Assembly (NCBI GenBank): GCA_029907165.1
Contig: JARYMK010000003.1
Location: 1 to 48,276, forward strand
DNA from: Anaerolineae bacterium
Lineage (GTDB): Bacteria > Chloroflexota > Anaerolineae > DTLA01
DNA length: 48,276 nt
Reading direction: 5' to 3'
Shown here: positions 8,184 through 16,557 of the stretch, one piece after another
How positions within the stretch are numbered: position 1 is the first letter of the stretch
Layout of the letters: each line of letters begins with the position of its first letter
Position numbers and translations under genes: made by a program
Notes under the pieces: generated by a model
Database searches by the model: none
Told to the model about the DNA's origin: nothing
What the model saw: the letters and a program-made list of their open reading frames with translations, nothing else

Positions 8184-9709
8184 CGGTGCACCCTCAACAA
8201 CGGCCCGGCGGGCTCCAGGGCGAACCCCGCAGGGGCCACATGTTCGCCCGTAACGAAAAACGGGCGGCGATCCAGATTCGCGCCGATAAGTCCGGCCAGG
8301 AACTCATCCTGCGGCAGGGCGGCATTGGGCCACGCGAGGTCGGGGTTGCGGCTCTGTACCTGCGCCCGGTACCAGTCAAACTGGAGCAGGCCGACGGAAA
8401 TCGGCTCGCCCCGGAACGCACCGTCCAGCCCCCAGCAGGCGTACCAGAGAGCGAAGGTCTCGCGGTCGCCGTCGGCCAGGACAATGGCATTGGCGGGGAG
8501 CGCCCCTAGCGCCGCGTCCACGTACTGCTGCGCCTCGCGGTCGCCGCGCAGGTCGCACGCCGCCCAGTCCATCGCCAGCGACAGCGCGGGCAGCGCCACC
8601 AGCGCCGCCGCGATGCCCGCCATCGCCGCGCGTGTCAGGGCCTTGCGCCGTGCCGCGATGCGTTCCGCGATGTCCGCCAGTCCCGCCGCAATCCAGGCCG
8701 CGAACACCGCCAACGCGGGCAGCAGGTACACGTAGGAATCGGTCGTGTTGTATCCGATGGCGTACAGCGTGATGACGGCGAACAGGCCCAGCAGCCCCCT
8801 CGACGCGGCCCTGTCCCGCTCGTGGAGCGCAATCGCGCCCCACAGGCCCAGAGCCACGCCCCAGACCTTGAACTGGCTCAACAGGAGCGCGGCCCACGCC
8901 CCCACGCGCGAAGGCCATTCGGCCAGCGGCAGGGCGAAGACATAATGACGGTACGGCGCAGCCGACACCACCCACCAGAACCCCGCTGGCGTGCGCGCAT
9001 CCCCCCAGTTGACCGGCGGAGAGGCCACCGCCCGCATGGGCAGGTACAGGTAGCAGCACAGTCCCAGCGCCACCAGCCCAGCCGCCTCGCCCCAGGCGCG
9101 CCTGTCCATGCGGCGGCGTTGCTCCCAGGCCCACACAACCGCAGGCACCAGGCACGCGGCGATGAGCAAGTGATGGGCCATGCCCAGCCCAAACAGCAGC
9201 CACGCGCCCCGCCACGCGGCCTTGTACCCCGTGTTGCGCCAGTGGAGCAGCGCCGCCACGAACCCCACGGCCAGCAACGCGCTCAAGGCGTACACCTCGG
9301 CGATGACCGCCTGCCCCCACGGGATCGGCGCGAAGGCCCACATGAGCGCCGCCGACAACGCCAGCGGCCACCGCGCCGGGCCGACCAGCGTTAGGCATAG
9401 CCGGTACAGCGCCCACGCTGCGCCCGCGCCCGCCACCGCCGACAGGAGCGCGACGCGATGCGCCGGCGTGCCCCAGCCCGCCAGCAGGAACAGCCGCGCC
9501 AGGAGCGTGTACAGCGGATACCCAGGCGGGTGCGGGATGCCCAGCGTGCGGGCTGCGGCGATCAGGTCGCCGCCGTCTGCGCCGTCGTGTGCCCATGTGA
9601 GGCCGGGCGGGAGCGTGGCGACGTACACGGCCAGCGGCACGGCGAACGCCGCAATCGCCGCCGCACGCGGGGCAGGGAGCGGGGAGCGGCCAGTCGCGCT
9701 GCGCGTCAT
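8180..9709 (-). CDS. DUF2723 domain multi-pass membrane protein (GT-C-like)
   Basis: A 509-aa polytopic membrane protein with about ten hydrophobic segments. The N-terminal loop TWAHDGADGGDLIAAARTLG followed by PHPPGYPLY is the DUF2723 signature, in the position where GT-C glycosyltransferases carry catalytic acids. The family is related to protein O-mannosyltransferase-type enzymes that use polyprenyl-phosphate sugars. The soluble C-terminus (about 400-509) is probably extracytoplasmic. The start at 9709 overlaps the upstream GT2 stop by 4 nt. Donor and acceptor are unknown. Confidence 0.85.
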   Translation of the reverse strand: MTRSATGRSPLPAPRAAAIAAFAVPLAVYVATLPPGLTWAHDGADGGDLIAAARTLGIPHPPGYPLYTLLARLFLLAGWGTPAHRVALLSAVAGAGAAWALYRLCLTLVGPARWPLALSAALMWAFAPIPWGQAVIAEVYALSALLAVGFVAALLHWRNTGYKAAWRGAWLLFGLGMAHHLLIAACLVPAVVWAWEQRRRMDRRAWGEAAGLVALGLCCYLYLPMRAVASPPVNWGDARTPAGFWWVVSAAPYRHYVFALPLAEWPSRVGAWAALLLSQFKVWGVALGLWGAIALHERDRAASRGLLGLFAVITLYAIGYNTTDSYVYLLPALAVFAAWIAAGLADIAERIAARRKALTRAAMAGIAAALVALPALSLAMDWAACDLRGDREAQQYVDAALGALPANAIVLADGDRETFALWYACWGLDGAFRGEPISVGLLQFDWYRAQVQSRNPDLAWPNAALPQDEFLAGLIGANLDRRPFFVTGEHVAPAGFALEPAGPLLRVHR

Positions 9710-10698
9710 CTCCGCCGCAGCCTCCGAGGCAGGAATCGGGCCATGCCCAGGGCGAAGCCCGCCCCCAGCGCCGCCGCCCGCACCCACAGGAGCAGCGGAG
9801 CGGCCACGCCTACCAGCGCATCCTTGCGGGCCGCCCGCACCGCGAAGGGCAGCGTTGTGGCCGTCAGTGCCAGCGCCGCCGCCACGGGCCACCAGAAGGA
9901 CGCCAAACCCGCTGCCGCGATGATGCACAGCAGGACGGTCAGGTAGAACAGCACCAACTGCACGCGCTGCGACAGGGGCGTGTGAGTGTCGCGGGCCAGT
10001 TTGTTGGGATGCGTGAGGACGATCTTCGCCTTCCAGAACCCGATGCGGAATTTCTTGGACGCATACGCGCGGAGCGACTCCGTGTGACGGTGGTACACGA
10101 TGGCGTCGGGCACGAACACCAGCCGATGACCCCGATTGGCCAGGCGGAAGGAGAAGTCCTGATCTTCGTCAAAGGGGAGCGAGGGGTCAAACCCGCCATT
10201 GGCAAGGAACACCTCGCGGCGGTAGGCGGCAGAGTACGTGTCCACGAAGTCAATGTCCTGTAGGGGCTTGAGGAGCCGGTACTTGTCCTCGTACTCTATC
10301 TGCACGAAGCGGGCGACGAGCGACCGCTGCCGCGTGCGATAGACGCCGCGCGCGCCGGCCACCGACGCATCGGCGAAAGGAGCCGCGAGGCGGGACACCC
10401 AGTCGGGATTGGGCACGCAGTCGGCGTCGGTGAACAGGAGCAGCGCGCCCCGTGCGGCCTCGGCGCCGCGATTGCGGGCCGCCGCGCGTCCGGCGTGGGC
10501 GATGCGCACGACCCGCGCCCCTGCCGCCTCGGCGACGGTAGCCGTGTCATCCGTAGAGCCATCGTCCACCACGATGACTTCAAACCTGGGCGGGCTTCCC
10601 GTTTGGCCGCGCAGCGCGTCCAGACAGGCCGGGAGCGTGGCCGCAGCGTTGCGGGCCGGGATGACGACGGAAACCGTTGGCGATGGGCCTTCGGGCAT
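9706..10698 (-). CDS. Family 2 glycosyltransferase with C-terminal membrane segments
   Basis: A 330-aa protein, first gene of the GT2-DUF2723-DUF4012 unit. The GT-A domain has VSVVIPARN, the nucleotide-binding DDGS (44-47), the DxD-type TDADCVPN near residue 90 and the FDEDQDFSFRLANRG acceptor/base motif. Two or three hydrophobic segments (about 245-320) anchor it in the membrane. It probably adds a sugar to a lipid-linked or membrane glycan; the specificity is not readable. A GGAGGGG site precedes the ATG and a promoter ends about 20 nt upstream. Confidence 0.9.
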   Translation of the reverse strand: MPEGPSPTVSVVIPARNAAATLPACLDALRGQTGSPPRFEVIVVDDGSTDDTATVAEAAGARVVRIAHAGRAAARNRGAEAARGALLLFTDADCVPNPDWVSRLAAPFADASVAGARGVYRTRQRSLVARFVQIEYEDKYRLLKPLQDIDFVDTYSAAYRREVFLANGGFDPSLPFDEDQDFSFRLANRGHRLVFVPDAIVYHRHTESLRAYASKKFRIGFWKAKIVLTHPNKLARDTHTPLSQRVQLVLFYLTVLLCIIAAAGLASFWWPVAAALALTATTLPFAVRAARKDALVGVAAPLLLWVRAAALGAGFALGMARFLPRRLRRR

Positions 10699-10717
10699 GG
10701 GTTCCCCTCCGTCCCGT

Positions 10718-10746
10718 ATTATACCCGCGCGCGGCTAGATGCAAAA
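10718..10746 (-). promoter_or_regulatory. Putative promoter for the GT2-DUF2723-DUF4012 unit
   Basis: Minus strand: TTTTGC (10746-10741), 17-nt spacer, perfect TATAAT (10723-10718). The leader would be about 13 nt. The -35 is weak and the -10 strong. Confidence 0.5.
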
Positions 10747-10764
10747 CGGTGCGCTTGTGGGGTT

Positions 10765-10878
10765 TTTCCACCGCAGAGGCACGGAGAGCACAGAGGAGTG
10801 GGCTTTTTCACCACAGAGACGCTGAGTGCGCAGAGAGAATCCCAATTTTCCCTTTCCTCTGCGTCTCTGCAGTGAAAA
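10765..10878. repeat. CACCGCAGAG palindromic repeat, copy 2 (one half-arm plus one full hairpin)
   Basis: A lone arm (10765-10798, ...CCACCGCAGAGGCACGGAG...) is followed by a full inverted repeat (10804-10878) with arms TTTCACCACAGAGACGCTGA and CTCTGCGTCTCTGCAGTGAA. The tandem half-copy suggests local duplication or partial deletion. It separates the PAS gene from the glycan unit. Confidence 0.8.
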
Positions 10879-10902
10879 CCGTAAGCGCTATCGGCGAGTG
10901 GG

Positions 10903-11517
10903 TTACCCGGAGGGACGCTCGCCCTCGTCCGTGAACAGGTCGGGGTATAGCACCCGCGCGCAATCGGTGCAGATGCCGTGGCTGAAATCCAGGTTGGAGT
11001 GCTTGGAGACGTAAGCCTCTACGCTCTCCCAGTACTCCTCATCGGTGCGGACGCGCTTGCAGTTGGCGCAGATGGGCACGATGTGGCGCAACTCTTCCAG
11101 TTCGGTGATGTCCTCCAGCGTCGCCAGGACAAGCCGCTGGCCTTTGTACTCAAAGGGAGCCGTGCTGATGAGCAGGTGAAACTCCTGTGGCTGGCCCTGT
11201 CGCACCAGGAGCATCTGGGTCTTTCGGCGGATGACGCGGTCGCCCGCCATGGACTCTTTGACCGAGTTGCGCAGCGCGCAGTCGGAACAGAAGGGGCTTG
11301 TCCCGCACCTGCCCGGGCTTTGCAGGGCGTGCACGCATTGCAGGGCGTCGCCGCAGAGTTTGGGCAGGCTCTCCCTGCTTGGCGTGCCCAGCATCTCCAG
11401 CCCGGCCGCGTTGCAGTCCAGTATCTGCACGCGCCGGTCCACGACGAACACCGCCGCCGGAATCGCGTCCATGACGGTGCGAACGTAGTCTTTCACATGC
11501 GGTTGCGCCTGTTCCAC
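10903..11517 (-). CDS. PAS-domain sensor protein with Cys-rich insert and C-terminal Zn-ribbon-like motif
   Basis: A 204-aa soluble protein: a PAS domain (about 10-140) containing a four-Cys insertion (CVHALQSPGRCGTSPFCSDC), then a C-terminal module ICANCKRVRTDEEYWESVEA ... HGICTDC with four Cys. This tail occurs at the ends of many bacterial PAS and response-regulator proteins and probably binds zinc. There is no kinase, cyclase or DNA-binding output domain, so it may act through a partner. It starts at GTG 11517 (TGGAG about 11 nt upstream) under a strong promoter. Monocistronic by position; its signal is unknown. Confidence 0.82.
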   Translation of the reverse strand: MEQAQPHVKDYVRTVMDAIPAAVFVVDRRVQILDCNAAGLEMLGTPSRESLPKLCGDALQCVHALQSPGRCGTSPFCSDCALRNSVKESMAGDRVIRRKTQMLLVRQGQPQEFHLLISTAPFEYKGQRLVLATLEDITELEELRHIVPICANCKRVRTDEEYWESVEAYVSKHSNLDFSHGICTDCARVLYPDLFTDEGERPSG

Positions 11518-11556
11518 AGTGCGTTTGGCTCCAGATTGAATTGAGATGCAGCCAGT

Positions 11557-11585
11557 ATAATATCCCCTAATGAGTGCAAAGTCAA
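11557..11585 (-). promoter_or_regulatory. sigma70-type promoter for the PAS gene
   Basis: Minus strand: TTGACT (11585-11580), 17-nt spacer, TATTAT (11562-11557). The predicted leader is about 33 nt to the GTG start. The remaining gap to 11714 shows no further feature. Confidence 0.7.
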
Positions 11586-11713
11586 ATCACCGAAGAGCCT
11601 GATGCAGACGCTGGAAGGCACGCCTGCGATTGATCGTCTGGGCATCATGTGGCCTTTTTAAGGGTGTGCCCCCACCGTGCTGTGCTGGCTGAGGAGATAG
11701 GAGGGGGCGGTCA

Positions 11714-14700
11714 CTACCGCACCACAATCTCCTCGCCCAGCACGCACCGATCCAGCGGAAGCCATGTCCCGTCCGGCAGGCGCGCGGACAGCCGAGGCGC
11801 ATCCCCAGGTCCGTACAGGCCCACCGCCAGTCGGTACGAGCCTGCGGGGACGCCAGCCAGGCTCAGCACAACCCCGTCCGAGACCACCTCGCCCGGCGCC
11901 CATTGGGACGTTGGGTACGCGCCTCCGCGCGGGGGCGAGTCCACCTGTGCGGCGATGCGCTCCGTGGCGGGGTCAAACAGGTGCACGAACACCGTGCGGT
12001 CGGCGGCGGGCCGCACCTGCGCCTGCCAGTGGAGCGTCAAGTGTAGCGCGGCGCCCTCCCGCCGCAGGTCGTATCCCAGCAGCGCGATCTCCTCGCCGAA
12101 GTTGACGTCCACGCGGCGGGCCATCGCGGGCACGGTGAAGGTCCGCTCGCGCTCGCGGATGGTGATGGCCTCGGGGTGGACATAGGCCCCGACCGCCTGC
12201 CCCGATGCGTCCTCCAGGACGAAAGCCAGGCTGTACGCCCCCCGGGCCAGGTGCAGCGGCACGTCCACCGCGTAGCGGCGTCCCACCAGCGCGTTGGCGG
12301 GGAGCGAGCCTTCGTTCAGCGGCGCGCGCGTCTCCCATACCCCTTGCCCGGCCGCATCGCGGAGTTGCACGCGCACCGTGTACGCCTGCGCCGGGGCGGA
12401 CAGCGCGGCCCACGTGGCGCGGACGGCGATCCGCTCACCCTGCCACGCCTCGGACTTCTCCATCCAGAACGCGCTCAGCGCCCACCCCGCGCCGACTTCG
12501 GCCACAATGGGGTACGTCTCGCGCACGTCCAGGAGCGACAAGCGCACGCCCGGCACAATCGCTGCGCCCAGCGCCGCCAACGTGTTGGCGTCGTACAGTA
12601 CAATCTGGAGCGCATACTCGTCGTCGGTGGAAAGGCCAGGCGGCAAATCCCAATAGTGGCGATCCAGCACCGGCTCGCCGGGCGCCCATAGCGCCGTCGG
12701 GCTGAAGCCGTAGTTGGGCTGGCTGTCATGCTGGACCAGCGTCGTTCCCGCCGAGTCCAGCAGGCGCACCGAGACGGCGTAGTTCTGCGGGAGTTGCCGC
12801 GAGGTTTCCCACGCGAGGGCGACGGCGAGGCGGCCCGGGCCCCTCTGCGTCGCCTGCGCATCGCGGAGAACGACGTCGGGGCCAAACGGCAGGTGCAGCG
12901 AAGCCGTCGCAGGCACTTGCGCCCCGCCCGACACGCGCACCGGCGCAAGGTACGTCTGGCCGATGCGGTTCCCGCGCTCGTCCAGGGGGGTCAACTCCGC
13001 GCCGCCCGCCAGCAGGCGCACGCGCAGCAGGTAGGCCCCAGGCGGCAGCGTGGGCGGAATCCGCATGGCGTGCTGGCTCTGCCCGTCGGCAATGGGCACG
13101 GTCGTCGTGGCCAGCACGTCGGGCACGCCGAACAGCGGCGCAGCCAAGCCTTCCAACGACACCTCAGCCTGCAGACCGTTGGCAGCCGCGTTCCACTCCA
13201 GGACAACGGTGAGGGCATCGCCCGGGGCCAGCCGCTCGGCTGATAGGTGGTAGCGAAGCAGGCGCACGCCGCCTTCATAGAGCACGCCGCCGGGGTTGTG
13301 GCTCAGGTACGGGCCAGCCGCCCAGTCCATCGTCAGGTCATCGGCGGCGTAGCGGGGCGATGCCGCCGTGGACGCCAGGCCGACCAGGGCCGTCAGGACC
13401 AGACCAGCGGCAACCCCCAACCCGACCCGCGCCCAGGCTCGGCGGCGCAATTTCCAGGCCGCAGCCCCCGCGCTCACCGCGAGCACGACAAGCGACACCA
13501 ACTCGGCCGCAAGCCGCCGCCCCGTGCGCCCGAACCGCAGGACAATCTCGTGGCTCCCTTGCGGCACGGACACCGCGATGGCCCCCCACCCGGGCTGCGG
13601 GCCGCATGGAACCTCGCGCCCGTCCACGAAGGCGCGCCAGCCCGGGTAGTACAGCGTCGGGAAGACAAGCCGCGCTTCGGGCGAGCGCACGCCCACGTGC
13701 CACCGCTGGACGACGGACTGCTTCTCGCCCGTCGGCACAACAGTGGCGTCGCCGTCCAGCACGCGCGGCAGGGGCATGCCGTCGCTCCACAGGGCCTCGC
13801 CCGCGTAGGGACGTGGGCTGGCGGCCTGGGGCAGGTACTCGGCGCGCACGGTGGAACCGACGTTGCCCGTGAACGCCTCATACAGGATGAGGCGCTGGGG
13901 CGTAACGTCGGCGTCGCTTATGTAAAGATACGTCGGCTGAATGCTCACCGCCGCGCTCACCGCCAACAGAAGCGCCGCCCCCTGGGCAATCCAGGCCCTC
14001 GTCGGGCGGACGTCGGCGAGGCGGCCGATGACCAGCGCCGCCGCCAGCGCCTGCACCGAGAGGAAGCGCCAGGGGAACTGGGCGAACGGCAGCAGCGGGA
14101 TGCGCGCCCACAGGGGCCGCGACAGGGGCGTGATGAACGCCGTGGCGATGAGGAGAAACGCCAACGCCCACAATCCCGCGCCGTCAACGCAGGGTCGGGG
14201 CGCGGCGTGTTGTTGCATGGACGCCGCGCGATGTCGCAGGGGCGCAGCATGCTGTGCTCCTACAAGAATCATCCACAAGGCCCCCGCAGCCGCCAGGATC
14301 GCCTGCACCAGCCCCATGGCGAAGGGCGTGCCCGCGGCATCCACGCGGTAGTCAAACAGCGGCGTGCGCTGCACCAGGTTGCCCGCGCGGAAATGCTCGC
14401 CGTAGAAGAAATATCCCGTCGTCTGGACTTCCAGATGCACCCAGTTGCGCTCAGCCAGTGCGGGGAACCAGAACCACGCGCTCACGGCGAGGCCCAGCGC
14501 CAGCGCCGCCACCACAACGGCGAATCGGCGCAGGCGATGCCCCCGCCCCGCAAGCCACAGGTACACGAGGAACAGCCCCACGAACGGCGAGAAGATGAGC
14601 GCCGACACGTTGTGCGTCATGACAAGCCCGCCGAACGCCAGCGCGGCGGCGGCCATGCGGCGCAGCGACGGCGCTCCCCACAAGTCCAGCACGGTCAGCA

Positions 14701-15214
14701 AGACGAAGGGGTAGAACGCGAAGGCCCAGAACTCCGACAGGGAATCGCCTCGCACGTACAGGTTGACCAGGTGGAATGGCGCGAAGGTGTAGGCGGCCGA
14801 AGCCAGTAGCGCGCCCCACGGGTTGGGCCACAGGCGCTTCGCCAGCAGGTACGCGCCCAGCCCCGCCACGACCAGCCCCAGCAGTTGCGTGCCCTTGATG
14901 GCGTTGACGTAGGTGAAGCCCAGGAACTTCAGCAGCGCGGCCAGGTAGTAGGGCAGCGAAGCGTAGAAGTTGAAGAAGGGGTAGCCGTAGCCATAGGCGG
15001 CATCGCCCATCCACCGCACAGGGAACACGCCCTCCTTCAGCGCCGCGGCCAACTGGTGGACGCGCACGAGAAGGAAGGGGCTATCGCCGCCTGCGCGCGT
15101 CTCCACCAGGCCCCACGACGCCAGCAGCGGCCATCCCGCCAGAACGCACAGGAGAAGCGCCACGACCAGAGGCCACTCGGTTCGGCTAGCGCTTCTCCTG
15201 CTGTTCGGCCACAT
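11714..15214 (-). CDS. PTPS-related (6-pyruvoyl-tetrahydropterin synthase-related) giant membrane protein
   Basis: A 1166-aa protein. Residues about 15-440 form a GT-C-like polytopic membrane region with the PTPS_related pattern (GGDSPFLLVRVHQLAAALKE, YGYGYPFFNFYASLPYYLAA). A short extracytoplasmic segment and another membrane helix follow (about 545-600). The C-terminal half carries about four successive beta-sandwich-like modules, best seen in the last one (LHLTLHWQAQ ... FVHLFDP ... YPTSQWAPGE). Despite the family name, it is not a pterin enzyme. Members are thought to handle envelope polysaccharides. The terminal module resembles the C-terminus of the GT39 gene at 16558. Function is unproven. 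Confidence 0.78.
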   Translation of the reverse strand: MWPNSRRSASRTEWPLVVALLLCVLAGWPLLASWGLVETRAGGDSPFLLVRVHQLAAALKEGVFPVRWMGDAAYGYGYPFFNFYASLPYYLAALLKFLGFTYVNAIKGTQLLGLVVAGLGAYLLAKRLWPNPWGALLASAAYTFAPFHLVNLYVRGDSLSEFWAFAFYPFVLLTVLDLWGAPSLRRMAAAALAFGGLVMTHNVSALIFSPFVGLFLVYLWLAGRGHRLRRFAVVVAALALGLAVSAWFWFPALAERNWVHLEVQTTGYFFYGEHFRAGNLVQRTPLFDYRVDAAGTPFAMGLVQAILAAAGALWMILVGAQHAAPLRHRAASMQQHAAPRPCVDGAGLWALAFLLIATAFITPLSRPLWARIPLLPFAQFPWRFLSVQALAAALVIGRLADVRPTRAWIAQGAALLLAVSAAVSIQPTYLYISDADVTPQRLILYEAFTGNVGSTVRAEYLPQAASPRPYAGEALWSDGMPLPRVLDGDATVVPTGEKQSVVQRWHVGVRSPEARLVFPTLYYPGWRAFVDGREVPCGPQPGWGAIAVSVPQGSHEIVLRFGRTGRRLAAELVSLVVLAVSAGAAAWKLRRRAWARVGLGVAAGLVLTALVGLASTAASPRYAADDLTMDWAAGPYLSHNPGGVLYEGGVRLLRYHLSAERLAPGDALTVVLEWNAAANGLQAEVSLEGLAAPLFGVPDVLATTTVPIADGQSQHAMRIPPTLPPGAYLLRVRLLAGGAELTPLDERGNRIGQTYLAPVRVSGGAQVPATASLHLPFGPDVVLRDAQATQRGPGRLAVALAWETSRQLPQNYAVSVRLLDSAGTTLVQHDSQPNYGFSPTALWAPGEPVLDRHYWDLPPGLSTDDEYALQIVLYDANTLAALGAAIVPGVRLSLLDVRETYPIVAEVGAGWALSAFWMEKSEAWQGERIAVRATWAALSAPAQAYTVRVQLRDAAGQGVWETRAPLNEGSLPANALVGRRYAVDVPLHLARGAYSLAFVLEDASGQAVGAYVHPEAITIRERERTFTVPAMARRVDVNFGEEIALLGYDLRREGAALHLTLHWQAQVRPAADRTVFVHLFDPATERIAAQVDSPPRGGAYPTSQWAPGEVVSDGVVLSLAGVPAGSYRLAVGLYGPGDAPRLSARLPDGTWLPLDRCVLGEEIVVR

Positions 15215-15274
15215 GGGATGCGTCCCCTCGCGGGACAGGTGCCAAGCCCGCCCGCGGACACTCCGAGATTCGGC

Positions 15275-16534
15275 TTACGATGGCTTGCGGCGGCGCAGGT
15301 ACAGTCCCACGCCCAGACCGATGGCCAGCGCCAGGGTCAGCAGGCCGCTGATTTCGTACAGCCCTTCGCCCAGGGATGCCACCGCCTTCTGCGGAACCGG
15401 CGTCGGCGTGGGCGTGCGCGTGGCGATGGGCGTGCGCGTGGCAGTGGGCGTCGGGGCGTAGCGAGCGCCGAACGTCAGGTCAAACGCTGCGCCCGGCCCC
15501 AGGCTGATGCCCCAGGCCGTCGGGCCGGTGGGTACGTAGGCCGCCGGGAACCTGCCCGTGATCACGTAGTTGGCGGGCGGCAGTTGGTCGTACACCTTCG
15601 GCTCGCTCTTGCCGTCAGTGGTGTAGGCATCCACCTTCGCGCCGTCCGCGGTCTGGAGCGTGAACTCCACGCCGGGCACAAGCACCTCGCCTTCATCGCA
15701 CTGGCCGTTGGCGTTGGCATCCTGGTAGGCCAACAGCGAGATGCGGCCCACGACGGGCGTCGGCGTCGGAGTATTGGTGGGCGTCTGCGTCGGCGTATTG
15801 GTAGCGGCGGGCGTGTTGGTCGGCTTGGGGGTGTTCGTCGCCTTTGGCGTCGGGCGGACGATGGTCAGGCAAGCGTCGTCCCAGTAGGAATCGTTGAACT
15901 TGACGCGGTACTCGTTGCGGCCGCGGAGAAACACCGTAATCGCGTCGGCCTGGGCCTTGGCCTGCACCTGGAGTTTGATCCAGGTGTTGTACTGCATTAC
16001 TTCCTCGGACCAGACGACCGTTCCCGCCGCGCCGTTGGTCCCGCCCGTGGGGTCAATGCCGATGGACACGCGGTAGTTCCCCGGCTCCACCACGGCATCC
16101 GGGCTTGGATCCTGGCTGCTCCAAACCTGCACCCAGACAGAGAAGGTGGCCACACTGCCGGCGGGCACGCTCACGCGCTGGAAAATGCCGCCGGTGTGGG
16201 TGGCGTAGGTGGTGAACCACTTCTGCGCGAACGTGCCCGAATGCACGCGGCGCCTTCCGAAGATGTTCGCGTTCTCGGGTTTGTACTCCGGACGGCGCAG
16301 GAAGCCTTGTTCGGTCTCGGCGGGGCTTCCGTTGATCCACCAGGGCTCCCAGCCATTGGCGACTTCCACCTCGCCCGCGCCGCGCGCGCTGAACCCCTGC
16401 TCAAACCCCGGATTGGCCAGCAGGTTGCCCGGGCAAGCGTCTTGCGATGGCGGAGCCGCCAGCGCGGGCAGCGGAACCAGCGCCAGGAGAAATGCCACGA
16501 CTAGCAGTGCATGGAGCGTTGTGCGACGAATCAT
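15275..16534 (-). CDS. Secreted, membrane-anchored modular protein (CBM-like + SdrD-B-like domain)
   Basis: A 419-aa protein. Order: signal peptide (1-26, ending ALAAPP), a carbohydrate-binding-like beta-sandwich with the opening NLLANPGFEQGF (about 38-225), a Thr/Pro linker, an SdrD-B/Cna-like domain with a Ca-type loop DANANGQCDEGE (about 265-360), a second Thr/Pro linker, a single membrane helix and a basic tail LRRRKPS. This is a surface protein displayed from the cytoplasmic membrane. It lies between two glycan-type membrane genes and has a GGGAGG site before the ATG. The ligand is unknown; an adhesin-like role is inferred. Confidence 0.75.
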   Translation of the reverse strand: MIRRTTLHALLVVAFLLALVPLPALAAPPSQDACPGNLLANPGFEQGFSARGAGEVEVANGWEPWWINGSPAETEQGFLRRPEYKPENANIFGRRRVHSGTFAQKWFTTYATHTGGIFQRVSVPAGSVATFSVWVQVWSSQDPSPDAVVEPGNYRVSIGIDPTGGTNGAAGTVVWSEEVMQYNTWIKLQVQAKAQADAITVFLRGRNEYRVKFNDSYWDDACLTIVRPTPKATNTPKPTNTPAATNTPTQTPTNTPTPTPVVGRISLLAYQDANANGQCDEGEVLVPGVEFTLQTADGAKVDAYTTDGKSEPKVYDQLPPANYVITGRFPAAYVPTGPTAWGISLGPGAAFDLTFGARYAPTPTATRTPIATRTPTPTPVPQKAVASLGEGLYEISGLLTLALAIGLGVGLYLRRRKPS

Positions 16535-16557
16535 TCCCGTTGCCTCCCGAAAAATCT

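Noticed and set aside
13247-14809. 520-codon plus-strand ORF
   Set aside because: Antisense to the PTPS-related gene, Arg/Gln/His-rich, no start signal.
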